Notes under the pieces: model-generated
What the model was told of the DNA's origin: nothing
The model's database searches: none
What the model saw: only the letters and a program-made list of their open reading frames with translations
Assembly: GCF_004342005.1 (NCBI RefSeq)
Contig: NZ_SMBX01000009.1
Location: 62,001 to 126,000, forward strand
DNA: 64,000 nucleotides
Direction of reading: 5' to 3'
Origin: Paracandidimonas soli
Lineage (GTDB): Bacteria; Pseudomonadota; Gammaproteobacteria; Burkholderiales; Burkholderiaceae_B
Made by a program: the position numbers and the translations under genes
Shown: positions 19,488 through 31,149 of the stretch, piece by piece
Layout of the letters: each line of letters begins with the position of its first letter
How positions within the stretch are numbered: position 1 is the stretch's first letter

Positions 19488-20929
19488 TACGACTCCTGCA
19501 CGTAAGGATTTCGGGACGACTTGAACTCGACTCGCAGAGGCGTGCCGTCGAGCTTGAAAGCCGTTCGGAAACGGGTTTCCAGATAGCGGCGATAGCTGTC
19601 GGGAATGGCATCCAGCGCATTACCATGGATGACGATTCTGGGCGGATTCTGCCCGCCCTGGTGCGCGTAGCGCATTTTCGGCCTGAAGATGCCTTTGCGG
19701 GGCGGCGGCTGCTGCTCCACGGCGGCGATCAACTCGCGCGTCAGCTTGGGCGTGGACAGCTTGGCGAAGGCGGCCGCATGGGCGGCGTTGACGGAACGCA
19801 GCACTGCATCGACCCCGGCGCCATTGAGCGCCGAAATCGTGTGCAGCTTGGCGAACGACAGAAAGCGCAGTTTGCGCTCGAACTCGCGCTGCACGAACTC
19901 CTTGCGCTCGGAATCCAGCCCGTCCCATTTGTTCAGGGCCACGACCAGCGCGCGGCCAGTCTCCAGCACGAAGCCGGCGATATGCGCGTCCTGGTCCGAG
20001 ATATCCTGCTGTGCGTCCAGCATCAGAAGAACCACGTTGCTGGCCTCGATAGCCTGTAGCGTCTTGATCACGGAGAACTTCTCGATGGCCTCGAAGACCT
20101 TGCCGCGCCGGCGCAGGCCGGCCGTATCGATCAGCGTGTACGACTTGCCCTTGCGCTCGAACTCCACCTCGATGGCGTCGCGCGTGGTGCCGGGCATGTC
20201 GAACGCCACCAAACGCTCTTCCCCCAGCAGGGTATTGATGAGCGTAGACTTGCCCACATTGGGCCTGCCGACCACGGCCAGCTTGATGCGGTGCTTCACC
20301 GGCTCGGGCTCGGCGGCCTCATCCTGGGCACCGTCTTCTTCCTGCGCCAGGTCGATATCCGACGGACCGTCGTCGGAGAACAGATCCTCGTCGCCTTCTC
20401 CAGGCTCATCGGGCTCGGGCGCATCGAGATGCGAAAGCGCATGGTCGATCAGGTCGCTCACGCCATCGCCGTGCGATGCGGAGATGGCTCGCGGCTCGCC
20501 CAGGCCCAATGCATGGAACTCCGCGATGGAGGCTTCGTGGCGCATGCCTTCGGCCTTGTTGACCGCCAGCACCACGTGCTGCGCGCCCCGGCGCAGCAGG
20601 CGGGCGATTTCCTCGTCATGCGCGTTCAGCCCGGCTCGGGCGTCCACCAGGAAGATGACGACATCCGCCTCGGCGATGGCCTGCAGCGTCTGCTTGGCCA
20701 TTTCCTTCAGGATGCCCTGCTTGGCCACCGGCTCGAAACCGCCGGTATCGACCACCAGATAGGGCCGGTTGCCCATGCGGCCTTCGCCATAATGACGGTC
20801 GCGGGTCAATCCGGAAAAATCGGCGACCAGCGCCGCGCGCGTACGCGTCAGGCGGTTGAACAGCGTCGACTTGCCGACGTTGGCGCGGCCAACCAGCGCA
20901 ATGACCGGCTTGGGAGAGATCGTGTTCAA
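19487..20929 (-). CDS. der: Ribosome biogenesis GTPase Der (EngA)
   Basis: Essential double GTPase for 50S subunit assembly. 480 residues. Two tandem G domains: G1 loops GRANVGKST (about residues 13-21) and GRPNVGKST (about 222), G3 DTGGF and [11 protein letters not shown]4 NKAE and NKWD; the C-terminal KH-like domain ends with [12 protein letters not shown]. An acidic linker ([20 protein letters not shown]) joins the G domains. Start is a TTG at 20929 overlapping the bamB stop (TTGA), supported by GGAG five bases upstream. Confidence 0.96.
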   Translation of the reverse strand: MNTISPKPVIALVGRANVGKSTLFNRLTRTRAALVADFSGLTRDRHYGEGRMGNRPYLVVDTGGFEPVAKQGILKEMAKQTLQAIAEADVVIFLVDARAGLNAHDEEIARLLRRGAQHVVLAVNKAEGMRHEASIAEFHALGLGEPRAISASHGDGVSDLIDHALSHLDAPEPDEPGEGDEDLFSDDGPSDIDLAQEEDGAQDEAAEPEPVKHRIKLAVVGRPNVGKSTLINTLLGEERLVAFDMPGTTRDAIEVEFERKGKSYTLIDTAGLRRRGKVFEAIEKFSVIKTLQAIEASNVVLLMLDAQQDISDQDAHIAGFVLETGRALVVALNKWDGLDSERKEFVQREFERKLRFLSFAKLHTISALNGAGVDAVLRSVNAAHAAAFAKLSTPKLTRELIAAVEQQPPPRKGIFRPKMRYAHQGGQNPPRIVIHGNALDAIPDSYRRYLETRFRTAFKLDGTPLRVEFKSSRNPYVQES

Positions 20930-22080
20930 TTGGCTCCTACCAGAGTCAAATTACCGCCGGAGGTCTGCACCACGATGCCGCGGGGCGTGGCCAGCAGCGG
21001 GGAGACGATCGGCTTGCTGTCGACGCGGATGCGGCCCAGCAATTGTCCATCGGAACGCGACAGGAAGTGCACGTAGCCCTGATAGTCGCCGAATGCGACG
21101 CCGTCCGCCACGACGGCCGGCGCGGAAAGCCGGCGATTGCGCAGGGTTTCCTGCTTCCATGCGGGTGCGCCGGTGCGCAAGTCGAACGCATGCGCGATAT
21201 CGCGCGTGTCGGCGGCATAGACATGCGCCTGGTCCGACCCCAGCCCGGTGTTGCTGGAGAAATACTGCTGCCATGCGGGCTGTCCGCCCTGAGTCACGTC
21301 GAAGCAGGTCACCTGGCCCTGATAGGCGACGCCGCACAGCAGCGGCCCCTGGATCTGGGGCGTGCCCAGCACTTCGACGATGCGCTCCAGGTCGGTCGCG
21401 CCCTGCGACAGGGCGACCGTACCCTCCCACTGGACATTGCCGCTGGCGATGTCGATGGCGATCAGCTTGCCGTTGGGCAGGCCGGACAACACCATCCCGT
21501 CGACGATGATCATCTGGATATTGGTCTTGAGCGCCAGCGCGGGTCCCGGACGCTGGACGTTCCAGCGAAGTTCTCCGGTACGCGCATCGAACGCCTGGAT
21601 GCGATAGTCGCCGCTGCGCACCGCCACGATGCCGTTGCCGACCGCCGGCGGAACACTGACCTCGCTGGTGGCGCGGACGCGCCACAGTTCCTTGCCGCTG
21701 TCGTCATAGGCGACGACATGGCCGTCGGGAGTTGCCACAGCGGTGACATTGCCGTCGCTGCCGACACCCGCGGAAAGACGGGAATCGGTCGATGCGCGCC
21801 AGACGATCTGCCCCGAAGCCAGGCTTACCTTGGCCACGTTGCCATTGGGCGTCGCGGCATAAACGGCATCGTCCACCCAGACAGGCGAGAACCCGACTCC
21901 GCCGCCGCTGCCGATCGATACCGACCACAGTTGCTGGGCCGAGATTCCCGGCGCATATTCCGTCAGCTCGGCCGGCTCGGTGCGCGGATCAGTACTGGAG
22001 CATGCGGCGAGGGTCACCGCGGCCACGGCGGCGGCAGCTGCGCGCAGCCAGCGCGAATGGACTGGACTGGACTTCATCAT
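20926..22080 (-). CDS. bamB: Outer-membrane assembly lipoprotein BamB
   Basis: Accessory lipoprotein of the BAM complex that inserts beta-barrel proteins. 384 residues. Signal peptide with lipobox LAAC (Cys27), then an eight-bladed beta-propeller of PQQ-like repeats seen as repeated GxxW / WRAS, LWRV, LRWNV and WQQY segments. The start at 22080 overlaps the upstream stop as TGATG; a second ATG follows immediately. Lies between yfgM and der, the standard neighbourhood. Confidence 0.95.
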   Translation of the reverse strand: MMKSSPVHSRWLRAAAAAVAAVTLAACSSTDPRTEPAELTEYAPGISAQQLWSVSIGSGGGVGFSPVWVDDAVYAATPNGNVAKVSLASGQIVWRASTDSRLSAGVGSDGNVTAVATPDGHVVAYDDSGKELWRVRATSEVSVPPAVGNGIVAVRSGDYRIQAFDARTGELRWNVQRPGPALALKTNIQMIIVDGMVLSGLPNGKLIAIDIASGNVQWEGTVALSQGATDLERIVEVLGTPQIQGPLLCGVAYQGQVTCFDVTQGGQPAWQQYFSSNTGLGSDQAHVYAADTRDIAHAFDLRTGAPAWKQETLRNRRLSAPAVVADGVAFGDYQGYVHFLSRSDGQLLGRIRVDSKPIVSPLLATPRGIVVQTSGGNLTLVGAN

Positions 22081-22715
22081 CAGGCATCACCCAAAGCATC
22101 GATTTTCAGTTGAATGATCTGCGCCGCAGGCTGGGCCCCGAGCAGTTTCACCGCATTTTCCCATGCGGCGCGGGCATCTTCCTTCTTGCCCTGCGCATAC
22201 AGGACGTCGCCGCGGCGGTCGGCATAAAGGGCCTCGAACTCGGCCGGCGCATTGGACAGCTGCGCCAGCGCCTGGTCGTACTGCTCCTGCTCCAGCAGCA
22301 GGCCTGCCAGGCGCAAGCGCGCCAGCGGCGTGAGCGCGGCATCGGTATTGTTCTTCACCAGCCAGTCCAGCTGCGTCCTGGCGCCCTCGAGGTCCTTGCG
22401 CTCATGCAGTGCATGCGCGGCGATCAGCACGCCGCGCGAGGCGTATCCGCTCTTGGGGAATTTTTCGCGCAGTGTCTCGCTGGCCGCCTTGATGCGCGCC
22501 GCGGAGTCCGTATCGTTGTCGACTGCCGCAGTCTGCAACGCCTCGAAATAACCCATGGCCTGGGATGCCTGGTGACTCTGGTACCACTGCCAGCCGCGCC
22601 AGCCGAGGATGGCGGCCACCACCAGGAACAGCAACGTCAGGCAGAGCGTTCCATAGCGCTCCCACCAGGCGCGCAGCGCATCCAGTTTTTCCTGTTCTTC
22701 CAAATCGTATGCCAT
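22080..22715 (-). CDS. yfgM: YfgM-like membrane-anchored TPR protein
   Basis: Periplasm-facing chaperone-associated protein linked to the SecYEG translocon in E. coli. 211 residues. Short cytoplasmic N-terminus (MAYDLEEQEKLDALRAWWERYG), one membrane helix (TLCLTLLFLVVAAILGWRGW, residues 23-42), then TPR-like helices. The start MAYDLEEQ at 22715 is the conserved family start; a 32-residue upstream extension would overlap hisS and is not conserved. It follows hisS after 5 bases and is coupled to bamB. Confidence 0.92.
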   Translation of the reverse strand: MAYDLEEQEKLDALRAWWERYGTLCLTLLFLVVAAILGWRGWQWYQSHQASQAMGYFEALQTAAVDNDTDSAARIKAASETLREKFPKSGYASRGVLIAAHALHERKDLEGARTQLDWLVKNNTDAALTPLARLRLAGLLLEQEQYDQALAQLSNAPAEFEALYADRRGDVLYAQGKKEDARAAWENAVKLLGAQPAAQIIQLKIDALGDA

Positions 22716-22720
22716 GTGCC

Positions 22721-24010
22721 TCAAACCTTTGCTTTCAATACTTCGACCAGACGATCCAGCGGGACCGTCTCCTGCTGCGCGGTTTCTCCCGCCTGCTGCG
22801 CGCGCAGCCACTTGACGCTTGCCGTGCGCGACTTGACTTCGTCATCGCCGAATATCACGGCGGCGCCGGCTCCGCTGGCATCCGCCCGCTTGAACTGGGA
22901 CTTGAAGCCGCTGGAACCGGCGTGCACGATAACGCATAACCCGGCATCGCGCAGCAATTCCGCCGTCGTTGCCGCCAGGCGCTGCGCCTCGTCGGACTGG
23001 TGAACGATATAGACCTGGCATTCCGGCTTGGCCGGCTGGGGGGAACTCTGTTCCCAGAGATCCAGCAGGCGCTCCATGCCGATCGCATAGCCGGCCGCGG
23101 GCGCGGGTTTGCCCCCCAACAGGCCGATCAGACCATCATAGCGGCCACCGCCGCACACGGTACCCTGCGCGCCGAGGCGGTCGGTCACCCATTCGAACAC
23201 CGTCAGATTATAGTAATCGAGCCCGCGCACTAGACGGGGATTGAGCCGGTAGGCCACGCCCGCGTCATCGAGGCGGCGGCGCACGCCATCGAAGTGGGCC
23301 AGCGATTCGGCGCCCAGGAAATCGAACAGCTTGGGCGCGGACTCGGCCATTTCCTGCATGGCGGGGTTCTTGGTATCGAGCACGCGCAGTGGATTCGTGT
23401 ACATGCGCCTGCGCGCTTCTTCGTCCAGCACGTCGACGTGCTTTTCGAGGTGGGAGATGAGCGCGGCGCGATGCGCCTGGCGCTCTTCCGCCTGTCCCAG
23501 GGAATTGAGTTCCAGCCGGATGTCGTTCAGACCAAGGCGCTTCCACAGGCGAGCCAGCATCAGGATGAGTTCCGCATCGATGTCCGGCCCCGCGAACCCC
23601 AGGGCTTCCACGCTGATCTGGTGGAACTGGCGATAGCGGCCGCGCTGCGGCCGCTCGTGGCGGAACACCGGTCCGATGGAATAGACGCGATGCGGCCTGT
23701 CGTACAGAAGATTGTGCTCGATGGCGGCCCTGACCACGCCCGCCGTGAACTCGGGGCGCAGCGTCAGGTGTTCGTCATTCAAGGAATCGGTGAAGGAATA
23801 CATTTCCTTCTCGACGATGTCCGTGACTTCGCCGATGCCGCGCGTGAACAGGCGCGTGTGCTCGAGAACCGGAGCGCGCAGCGTACGATAGCCATAGCTG
23901 CCTAGCCATTCTCGCACTATCCCTTCAAGGGTTTCCCAGCGTACGCCCTCATCGGGAAGGATGTCTTTCATGCCGGTCAGGGCACGGACTTTCTGAAACG
24001 ACTGCGTCAT
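22721..24010 (-). CDS. hisS: Histidyl-tRNA synthetase
   Basis: Class II synthetase charging tRNA-His. 429 residues. Opening [15 protein letters not shown], motif 2 [20 protein letters not shown], the HisRS-specific motif [15 protein letters not shown], motif 3 [21 protein letters not shown] with AIGMERL, and the C-terminal anticodon-binding domain. It is complete, unlike its paralogue HisZ elsewhere in this window. Confidence 0.97.
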   Translation of the reverse strand: MTQSFQKVRALTGMKDILPDEGVRWETLEGIVREWLGSYGYRTLRAPVLEHTRLFTRGIGEVTDIVEKEMYSFTDSLNDEHLTLRPEFTAGVVRAAIEHNLLYDRPHRVYSIGPVFRHERPQRGRYRQFHQISVEALGFAGPDIDAELILMLARLWKRLGLNDIRLELNSLGQAEERQAHRAALISHLEKHVDVLDEEARRRMYTNPLRVLDTKNPAMQEMAESAPKLFDFLGAESLAHFDGVRRRLDDAGVAYRLNPRLVRGLDYYNLTVFEWVTDRLGAQGTVCGGGRYDGLIGLLGGKPAPAAGYAIGMERLLDLWEQSSPQPAKPECQVYIVHQSDEAQRLAATTAELLRDAGLCVIVHAGSSGFKSQFKRADASGAGAAVIFGDDEVKSRTASVKWLRAQQAGETAQQETVPLDRLVEVLKAKV

Positions 24011-24062
24011 AAATACTCTTTAGCGCCCTCTTCTCTCAGGGCCATGATAGGTTGCCGCGCTC

Positions 24063-25355
24063 TCAGGCCGTTACCTTGCGGCCGTAGCGGCGCTCGACAT
24101 AGTCCTCGACGATGGCCTGGAACTCCTGGGCGATGGCGTCGCCCTTGAGCGTCACAGTGCGCTCGCCATCGACGAACACCGGCGCCGAGGGAATCTCGCC
24201 CGTGCCCGGGAGACTGATGCCGATGTCCGCGTGACGGCTCTCGCCCGGCCCGTTGACCACACAGCCCATCACGGCCACGTTCATGGTTTCCACGCCGGGA
24301 TACTTGTCTTTCCAGACCGGCATCTGCCTGCGCAGGTAGGCCTGGATATCATCCGCCAATTCCTGGAACACGGTGCTGCTGGTGCGCCCGCACCCTGGGC
24401 ATGCCACCACCATAGGAGTGAAGGCCCGCAAGCCCATGCTCTGCAGGATCTCCTGCGCTACGATGACTTCCCTGGCGCGGTCGCCGCCGGGCTCCGGCGT
24501 CAGGGAAATGCGAATCGTATCACCAATGCCCTGCTGCAGCAGCACGGCGAGCGCAGCCGTCGAGGCCACGATGCCCTTGCTGCCCATGCCGGCCTCGGTC
24601 AGGCCCAGATGCAGCGGGTAGTCGCAGCGCGAGGCCAGGTCCTGGTAGACCGTGATCAGGTCCTGCACGTGGCTGACCTTGCACGACAGCACAATGCCGT
24701 TGGGAGACAGCCCCAGCTCTTCGGCGCGCCGCGCATTGCTGATGGCCGAGACCACCAGCGCGTCCCGCATCACGGCCTGCGCGGGCCATGGCGTGGAGCG
24801 CTTGCTGTTCTCGTCCATTTTCCTGGCCATCAGCTCGTGGTCCAGACTGCCCCAGTTCACGCCGATGCGCACGGGCTTGTCGTAGCGGCAGGCGATCTCG
24901 ATCATCTGCGCGAAATTGTCGTCGCGCTTCTTGCCGCCGCCCATATTGCCGGGATTGATGCGGTACTTGGACAGCGCCTGGGCGCATTCCGGATACTGAG
25001 TCAGCAGTTTGTGACCGTTGTAGTGGAAATCGCCCACCAGCGGCACGGATACGTTCATGCGATCGAGCTGCTCGCGGATGGCGGGCACTTCCTGCGCGGC
25101 CTCCGGCGTATTGACCGTGATGCGGACCATTTCCGAGCCGGCCTGCGCCAGCTCTTTTACCTGGATGGCCGTGGCAATGGCCTGGGTCGTGTCGGTATTG
25201 GTCATGGACTGCACCACGACCGGGGCGCCGCCGCCTACCTGGACCGAATGGCCACCCCAGCGCACCTGCACCGGCCGGGTGTTGAGCCGGCCGGCCGCGC
25301 CCACAGCCAGAGGCCGGGCCTGCGTGGAGGAATCGAGACTATCCGTGCTACTCAT
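24063..25355 (-). CDS. ispG: 4-hydroxy-3-methylbut-2-enyl diphosphate synthase (flavodoxin)
   Basis: [4Fe-4S] enzyme of the MEP isoprenoid pathway that converts MEcPP to HMBPP. 430 residues. N-terminal TIM barrel ([11 protein letters not shown]), cluster cysteines in ACPGCGRT and in [11 protein letters not shown]. The start at 25355 ([10 protein letters not shown]) overlaps the rodZ stop as ATGA; a longer in-frame reading of 108 codons is just an alternative frame of rodZ. Sits between hisS and rodZ. Confidence 0.96.
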   Translation of the reverse strand: MSSTDSLDSSTQARPLAVGAAGRLNTRPVQVRWGGHSVQVGGGAPVVVQSMTNTDTTQAIATAIQVKELAQAGSEMVRITVNTPEAAQEVPAIREQLDRMNVSVPLVGDFHYNGHKLLTQYPECAQALSKYRINPGNMGGGKKRDDNFAQMIEIACRYDKPVRIGVNWGSLDHELMARKMDENSKRSTPWPAQAVMRDALVVSAISNARRAEELGLSPNGIVLSCKVSHVQDLITVYQDLASRCDYPLHLGLTEAGMGSKGIVASTAALAVLLQQGIGDTIRISLTPEPGGDRAREVIVAQEILQSMGLRAFTPMVVACPGCGRTSSTVFQELADDIQAYLRRQMPVWKDKYPGVETMNVAVMGCVVNGPGESRHADIGISLPGTGEIPSAPVFVDGERTVTLKGDAIAQEFQAIVEDYVERRYGRKVTA

Positions 25356-25834
25356 GTCTTCAACGCTTTGAGCCAGTCGAATATCAGCCATGAATCGGGG
25401 ACCCAGCCGCGTCCGATGGCATAGAAAACCGCAACGGCGAGAAACAGGAGGATGATGACCAGCCACCCCCAGGGACGGCTGACGGATTCGGTATGCAGCG
25501 GCATATCGGCCGCACGCACCGCAGCCGGACGCCTGAGCCCTTCGGCCCCCAGTCCGGGTTGCTCGCCCGGCGCCTGGCTTTCCAGCATCACCAGCAACGC
25601 ATCGGTATCCGCCTCGAGGAAGCGGCCGTAATTGCGCACCATGCCCTTGAGCGGCATGCCGGCGGGCAGGCGCGACCAATCTTCGTTTTCCAGCGCCTCG
25701 AGCTGGCCTACCGAGAACTTCAGCCTGGCGGAAACTTCCTGCAGCCTGAGCCTGCGCGCCTCGCGCAGTTCTTTCAGGGTGCGGCCGAGGCCCATTGCCC
25801 CGACTTCTTCAAGCGTATTCGGATCGGCGTTCAT
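25352..25834 (-). CDS. rodZ: RodZ-like helix-turn-helix membrane protein (short form)
   Basis: Links MreB to the membrane in cell-shape control. 160 residues: a cytoplasmic Xre-type helix-turn-helix ([20 protein letters not shown]...[13 protein letters not shown], residues 15-58), a variable linker, and one membrane helix ([22 protein letters not shown], about residues 122-143). The long periplasmic domain of E. coli RodZ is missing. Overlaps rlmN upstream and ispG downstream by four bases each (ATGA), so all three are co-translated. Confidence 0.85.
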   Translation of the reverse strand: MNADPNTLEEVGAMGLGRTLKELREARRLRLQEVSARLKFSVGQLEALENEDWSRLPAGMPLKGMVRNYGRFLEADTDALLVMLESQAPGEQPGLGAEGLRRPAAVRAADMPLHTESVSRPWGWLVIILLFLAVAVFYAIGRGWVPDSWLIFDWLKALKT

Positions 25835-27012
25835 CCACGCTCCTGTTTGATGGCGATGACAGCCCTGTCCGGCAGGCGCTCATGGATGCGCGTCCTGTCC
25901 TTGACGTCGCCGGCAAGCTGTCCACAGGCCGCCGCGATATCGTCGCCGCGGGTCTTGCGCACGGTGGTCACGACCCCCGCATCCATCAGGATCCGCGAAA
26001 ACTCGCGCACCCGAACATGGGAAGAGCGCTTCAGGCCCGATTGCGGGAAAGGATTGAATGGTATCAGGTTCAGTTTACACCGCACCTGTCCGGCGATCGC
26101 GATCAGTTCATGCGCGTGCTGGTCGGTATCGTTGATGCCGTCGAGCATGATGTACTCGAAGGTGATGAAATCGCGCGGCGCCGCTTCCAGATAGCGGTTG
26201 CAGGCGTCCAGCAGTTCCACAAGCGGATACTTGCGGTTCAGCGGCACCAGCCTGTCGCGCAGCGCATCGTTGGGCGCATGCAGCGAAACAGCCAGGGCCA
26301 CGGGGCAATCCCGGCGCAGGCGGTCCATCATGGGCACCACGCCGGAAGTGGAAACGGTTACCCGGCGGCGCGACAGGCCGTAGGCATTGTCGTCCAGCAT
26401 GAGTTTCAGGGCGCCAAGCACCTGGTCGTAATTGAGCAGCGGCTCGCCCATGCCCATCATGACCACGTTGCTGATGACGCGTTCCGGCTCGCCCACGGGT
26501 TCGTTGCCGTCTCCGGCGGGCAGGCGGGCCATGGCGCCGTCCGCCTCGAGCTCGCGCTTCGCGTACCAGAGCTGGCCGATGATTTCCGCCGTCGTCAGGT
26601 TGCGATTGAAACCCTGGTAGCCGGTGGAACAGAATGGGCAGGCGACCGTACAGCCTGCCTGGCTTGAAATGCACAGCGTTCCGCGATCGTCCTCGGGAAT
26701 GAAGACGGCCTCGACCGCGTTGTTGCCACCCACGTCGAACAGCCACTTGCGCGTGCCATCGGACGAGACATGGCAGGTCAGCGCCTTGGGGCCCTGGATG
26801 ACGCAATTGGCGGACAACTGCCGGCGAAAGTCTTTCGCCAGGTCTGTCATGTCGTCGAAGGAATCGACGCTGCGCCGATGCAGCCAGCGTTGAAGCTGGC
26901 GCGCACGGAACGGCTTGCCCCCCCACTGACCGACCAGCTCAGCCAGCGCGTCGGACTCCACCCCCAGCAAATTGATGGGAGCGGATGGCTGGGACTGGAC
27001 AGGTGTCGTCAT
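25831..27012 (-). CDS. rlmN: 23S rRNA/tRNA adenine-C2 methyltransferase
   Basis: Radical-SAM enzyme methylating A2503 of 23S rRNA and A37 of some tRNAs. 393 residues. Cluster cysteines C121, C125 and C128 in [24 protein letters not shown] for SAM binding, and [19 protein letters not shown]. The conserved C-terminal cysteine lies in ACGQLAG near residue 368. Follows ndk after 27 bases. Confidence 0.97.
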   Translation of the reverse strand: MTTPVQSQPSAPINLLGVESDALAELVGQWGGKPFRARQLQRWLHRRSVDSFDDMTDLAKDFRRQLSANCVIQGPKALTCHVSSDGTRKWLFDVGGNNAVEAVFIPEDDRGTLCISSQAGCTVACPFCSTGYQGFNRNLTTAEIIGQLWYAKRELEADGAMARLPAGDGNEPVGEPERVISNVVMMGMGEPLLNYDQVLGALKLMLDDNAYGLSRRRVTVSTSGVVPMMDRLRRDCPVALAVSLHAPNDALRDRLVPLNRKYPLVELLDACNRYLEAAPRDFITFEYIMLDGINDTDQHAHELIAIAGQVRCKLNLIPFNPFPQSGLKRSSHVRVREFSRILMDAGVVTTVRKTRGDDIAAACGQLAGDVKDRTRIHERLPDRAVIAIKQERG

Positions 27013-27039
27013 GGGAGAGCCTTCAGGGTTGCCGATGGA

Positions 27040-27465
27040 TCACCGGCTGTAGACCTGGCTTTCGGGGAAGAAGAAAGCCACTTCGACAGCGGCGGTTTCG
27101 GCCGCATCGGAGCCGTGGACGGCATTGGCGTCGATGCTGTCGGCGAAGTCGGCGCGGATGGTGCCGGGCTCAGCCTTCTTGGGGTCGGTCGCACCCATCA
27201 GGTCCCGGTTCTTCTGGATGGCGTTTTCGCCTTCCAGCACCTGGACGAACACAGGGCCCGAAACCATGAAGTCGACCAGATCCTTGAAGAAGGGACGTGC
27301 GCTGTGCACGGCGTAGAAACGCTCTGCTTCGGCGCGGGACAGTTGCGCCAGGCGCGCCGCGACGACCTTCAGGCCGGCCTGTTCGAAACGGGCGACGATC
27401 TGGCCGATGACATTTTTTGCGACGGCATCAGGCTTGATGATGGAAAGAGTGCGTTCGATAGCCAT
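27040..27465 (-). CDS. ndk: Nucleoside diphosphate kinase
   Basis: Transfers gamma-phosphate between nucleotides through a phospho-histidine. 141 residues. The active-site H117 lies in [13 protein letters not shown] near residue 11 and the C-terminal [12 protein letters not shown] are typical. Start [10 protein letters not shown] at 27465; upstream in-frame codons are not conserved. First gene of the ndk-rlmN-rodZ-ispG-hisS-yfgM-bamB-der-hisC run, so the promoter for much of that cluster lies in the 293-base gap shared with valS. Confidence 0.97.
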   Translation of the reverse strand: MAIERTLSIIKPDAVAKNVIGQIVARFEQAGLKVVAARLAQLSRAEAERFYAVHSARPFFKDLVDFMVSGPVFVQVLEGENAIQKNRDLMGATDPKKAEPGTIRADFADSIDANAVHGSDAAETAAVEVAFFFPESQVYSR

Positions 27466-27758
27466 GTAAAATCCAATGAAAAAAAGAATGAAAACAATCA
27501 GTTCGTTCCAGCCGGCGCGCATTTCCCGGTCAGTTAAAATCGATATCGACACCGAAGGCGCGCAGGCAAGTTCCGCAATATTTCGTGAACCCGGTATTTT
27601 ACCATGCCCGAACCGGCCCGCCGCATCATAAAATAGACGCGCCCGCCGCCCGCCCGACGGCTCCCTTTTCCCATTTATACCCGACCGCCGGGAAGCAAAA
27701 CCTGCAGCCGCGGGCGACTTCCTATATAGTCAGCACTTTTGCCTCGTTTTTCCGCATC

Positions 27759-30620
27759 ATGACCGTCAATACCCCGAACGATACCGCCCCGCTGGACAAA
27801 AGCTTCGAGCCCGGCAGCCTGGAGTCCCGCTGGTACCAGCAATGGGAAGCCCAGGGCTACTTCACCGCCGGCCAGCACACCCAGCCCCCGCAAGGCCGGC
27901 AAGGCGAGCCGTTCGTGATCCAGTTCCCCCCGCCCAACGTCACCGGCACGCTGCACATGGGCCACGCCTTCAACCAGACCGTCATGGACGGACTGGTGCG
28001 CTACCACCGCATGCGCGGCGACGATACCGCCTTCATCCCCGGCACAGACCATGCCGGCATCGCCACCCAGATCGTGGTGGAACGCCAGCTTGACGCGCAG
28101 AAGATCTCGCGCCACGACCTGGGCCGCGAGGCCTTCATCGAGAAAGTCTGGGAATGGAAGCACAAATCGGGCAGCGCCATCACCGAACAGTTTCGCCGCC
28201 TGGGCTCCTCCGCCGACTGGTCGCGCGAATACTTCACCATGGACGACAACCTTTCCAGGGGCGTGGTGGAAACCTTCGTGCGCCTGTACGAACAGGGCCT
28301 GATCTATCGCGGCAAGCGCCTGGTCAACTGGGACCCCGTCCTCGGTACGGCGGTTTCCGACCTCGAGGTCGTCAGCGAGGAAGAAGACGGCCATATGTGG
28401 GAGATCCGCTATCCGCTGACCACGCCCGAAGGCGGCCTGGACAGCCTGACGGTGGCGACGACGCGCCCCGAGACCATGCTGGGCGACGTGGCCGTCATGG
28501 TGCACCCCGAAGACGAACGCTACGCCCGTCTCATCGGCAAGACGGTGCGCCTGCCGCTGTGCGACCGCGAGATCCCCGTCATCGCCGACGACTACGTCGA
28601 CCGCGAGTTCGGCACCGGCGTGGTCAAGGTCACTCCTGCCCACGACTTCAACGACTATGCCGTGGGACAGCGCCACGGCCTGCCGCAGATCAGCATCCTG
28701 ACGCTGGACGCCCGCATCGCCGAGACCGCGCCCGAAGCCTATCGCGGCATGGACCGCTTCGAGGCCCGCAAGGCCATCGTCGCCGATCTCGAGGCCCAGG
28801 GCCTGCTGGCCGCCGTCAAGCCGCACAAGCTGATGGTGCCGCGCGGCGACCGCACCAGCACCATCATCGAGCCCATGCTGACTGACCAATGGTTTGTCGC
28901 CATGAGCCAGCCCGCGCCGCAAGACTCCCTGCATCCCGGCAAGAGCATCACTGAAGTGGCGCTGGAGGTTGTGCGCGACGGCCGTGTCAGCTTCGTGCCC
29001 GAGAACTGGAGCAACACCTACAACCAGTGGCTGAACAACATCCAGGACTGGTGCATCTCGCGGCAATTGTGGTGGGGTCACCAGATTCCCGCCTGGTACG
29101 GCCCCGAAGGGCAGATCATTGTCGCCCGCGATGAAGCCGAGGCGCGCCGCAAGGCCGAGGCCGCCGGCATCAAGGGCGAACTCACGCGCGACCCCGACGT
29201 GCTGGACACCTGGTTCTCCTCCGCGCTGGTGCCTTTCACCGACCTGGGCTGGCCCGAGCAGACGCCCGACCTCGAGCGCTACCTGCCCTCCAGCGTGCTG
29301 GTTACGGGCTTCGACATCATCTTCTTCTGGGTCGCCCGCATGGTCATGATGAGCATGCACCTGACCGGCAAGGTCCCGTTCCATACAGTGTACGTGCACG
29401 GCCTGGTCTGCGACGCCGACGGCAAGAAAATGAGCAAGTCCAAAGGCAACACCATCGATCCGGTCGATCTGATCGACGGCATCGGCCTGGAAGCCCTGCT
29501 GGAAAAGCGCACCTCCGGCCTGATGAATCCGCGCCAGGCGGAGAGCATCCGCAAGAAGACCACGAAGGACTTCCCCAACGGCTTCCCCGCCTTCGGCGCC
29601 GACGCCCTGCGCTTCACCATGGCCGCCTACGCGACCCTGGGCCGCAACATCAACTTCGACCTGAAGCGCTGCGAAGGCTACCGCAACTTCTGCAACAAGC
29701 TCTGGAACGCCACCCGCTTCGTGCTGATGAACACCGAAGGCCATGCGCTGGCGCCCAGGACAGACTGCGACTTCAGCTTCGCCGACCGCTGGATCACCAG
29801 CCAGCTGCAGCGTCTGGAAAGCGAGATCGAGCGCGGCTTCGACGAATACCGCTTCGACAACATCGCCAATGCCATCTACCACTTCGTCTGGGACGAATAC
29901 TGCGACTGGTATCTGGAACTGGCCAAGGTCCAGTTGCAAACTGGAACCGAGCGCGCGCAAGCCGGCACGCGCCGCACGCTGATCCGCGTGCTGGAAACCG
30001 TGCTGCGCCTGGCCCACCCCATCATTCCGTTCATCACGGAAGAACTATGGCAAACCGTCGCCGTCGCCGCCGGTCGGCGCGGCTCCTCGCAAACCACCAG
30101 CATCAGCGTCCAGCCGTATCCCGTCGCCGACACGGCCAAGATCGACGAAGACGCAGAGCAGCAGATCGTCCAGCTCAAGGCCCAGGTCGACGCCGTGCGC
30201 GCCCTGCGTGGCGAAATGAGTATTTCCCCGGCCCAGCGCGTGCCGCTGATCGCCCGCGGCGACGCCGCCACCCTGGAACGCAACCGCCCCTACCTGCTCG
30301 CCCTGGCCAAGCTGGAAGATCTCAAGATCGTGGACCAGTTGCCCGACGACGGCGCTCCCGTCCAGGTGGTCGGCACGACCGAACTGATGCTGCACGTGGA
30401 AATCGACGTCGAAGCCGAACGCATCCGCCTGGGCAAGGAGATTGCCCGCCTGGAAGGCGAAATCGCCAAGGCCAACGGCAAGCTCTCCAACGCCAGCTTC
30501 GTCGAACGCGCCCCTGCCGCCGTCGTCGAACAGGAAAAGGCCCGCGTAGTCCAGTTCGGCCAGACGCTGGAAAAAGTGAAAGCGCAACTGGCCCGCCTGG
30601 AGCAGGCAGCCAAGGCCTGA
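27759..30620 (+). CDS. valS: Valyl-tRNA synthetase
   Basis: Class I synthetase with editing domain. 953 residues from the ATG at 27759 ([11 protein letters not shown]), which places the HIGH motif ([15 protein letters not shown]) near residue 60; a 58-codon upstream extension is low-complexity and not conserved. [13 protein letters not shown] marks the editing domain, [11 protein letters not shown] the KMSKS loop, and the last 65 residues form the C-terminal coiled coil ([20 protein letters not shown]). Divergent from ndk and followed by a terminator. Confidence 0.97.
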   Translation: MTVNTPNDTAPLDKSFEPGSLESRWYQQWEAQGYFTAGQHTQPPQGRQGEPFVIQFPPPNVTGTLHMGHAFNQTVMDGLVRYHRMRGDDTAFIPGTDHAGIATQIVVERQLDAQKISRHDLGREAFIEKVWEWKHKSGSAITEQFRRLGSSADWSREYFTMDDNLSRGVVETFVRLYEQGLIYRGKRLVNWDPVLGTAVSDLEVVSEEEDGHMWEIRYPLTTPEGGLDSLTVATTRPETMLGDVAVMVHPEDERYARLIGKTVRLPLCDREIPVIADDYVDREFGTGVVKVTPAHDFNDYAVGQRHGLPQISILTLDARIAETAPEAYRGMDRFEARKAIVADLEAQGLLAAVKPHKLMVPRGDRTSTIIEPMLTDQWFVAMSQPAPQDSLHPGKSITEVALEVVRDGRVSFVPENWSNTYNQWLNNIQDWCISRQLWWGHQIPAWYGPEGQIIVARDEAEARRKAEAAGIKGELTRDPDVLDTWFSSALVPFTDLGWPEQTPDLERYLPSSVLVTGFDIIFFWVARMVMMSMHLTGKVPFHTVYVHGLVCDADGKKMSKSKGNTIDPVDLIDGIGLEALLEKRTSGLMNPRQAESIRKKTTKDFPNGFPAFGADALRFTMAAYATLGRNINFDLKRCEGYRNFCNKLWNATRFVLMNTEGHALAPRTDCDFSFADRWITSQLQRLESEIERGFDEYRFDNIANAIYHFVWDEYCDWYLELAKVQLQTGTERAQAGTRRTLIRVLETVLRLAHPIIPFITEELWQTVAVAAGRRGSSQTTSISVQPYPVADTAKIDEDAEQQIVQLKAQVDAVRALRGEMSISPAQRVPLIARGDAATLERNRPYLLALAKLEDLKIVDQLPDDGAPVQVVGTTELMLHVEIDVEAERIRLGKEIARLEGEIAKANGKLSNASFVERAPAAVVEQEKARVVQFGQTLEKVKAQLARLEQAAKA

Positions 30621-30663
30621 AATATAGGCGAAAACTCTCTCGCCCTCCTTCGGCTCCTCATGC

Positions 30664-30706
30664 AAAGCAGGCATCTGTACGATTGTCCGGATGCCTGCTT
30701 TTTTTC
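30664..30706 (+). terminator. Intrinsic terminator after valS
   Basis: AAAGCAGGCATC pairs with GATGCCTGCTTT across a 14-base loop and is followed by T-rich sequence. Confidence 0.85.
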
Positions 30707-31149
30707 CGCCGGGCCGTCCCTAGGCAAAAAGCGCCCCCTTGGGGGGAATTCAGCACCGAACACAGCGGCTGGGCGGTATTGCTGTTGAGCTGAAAGCACA
30801 TCCGCCCATTGAGCGGCAGGCGCACTTGATCCCGGCACGCACCTTTTCGGCACGACGCCTTTGGTATAGAAACTGTCCCGCTACGTGGTGAAGTCAGGTA
30901 GACATATACGTTGGTATATCGGAGAACTCCCAATGCCTGCTGGCAACGTTAAACGACCAATGGGACAATTCACATTGTCATTAGGAATAAGCTGCGGCGG
31001 CCCGCAAGAGCCTGGGAATTCCAGCAATTCGAAGTGAATGATTGATTCGGGCATTAGGCCGCATTGGAGCCTGTCCTGTTGTCGGAAACTACAGTGGACA
31101 TCCATGCCGAGTGGATATAACTTGATTGATGTCAGGTTCCAATCAGTGT
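30707..31149. other. Gene-free region between valS and trmD, 443 bases
   Basis: Convergent spacer. I looked on both strands for rplS, which normally follows trmD, and for insertion-sequence ends, and found neither. There is a short inverted repeat GACAAT-TCAC-ATTGTC near 30963-30978 and little else. The composition is less GC-rich than the flanks, in keeping with old, decayed or inserted DNA. Confidence 0.5.

Noticed and set aside
27675-30017. Long open frame of 780 codons antisense to valS
   Set aside because: It is a codon-bias mirror of a high-GC gene; the plus strand encodes an unmistakable valyl-tRNA synthetase with HIGH and KMSKS motifs.
30707-31149. Possible insertion-sequence remnant
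   Set aside because: No transposase fragment and no convincing terminal inverted repeats or target duplication could be found.
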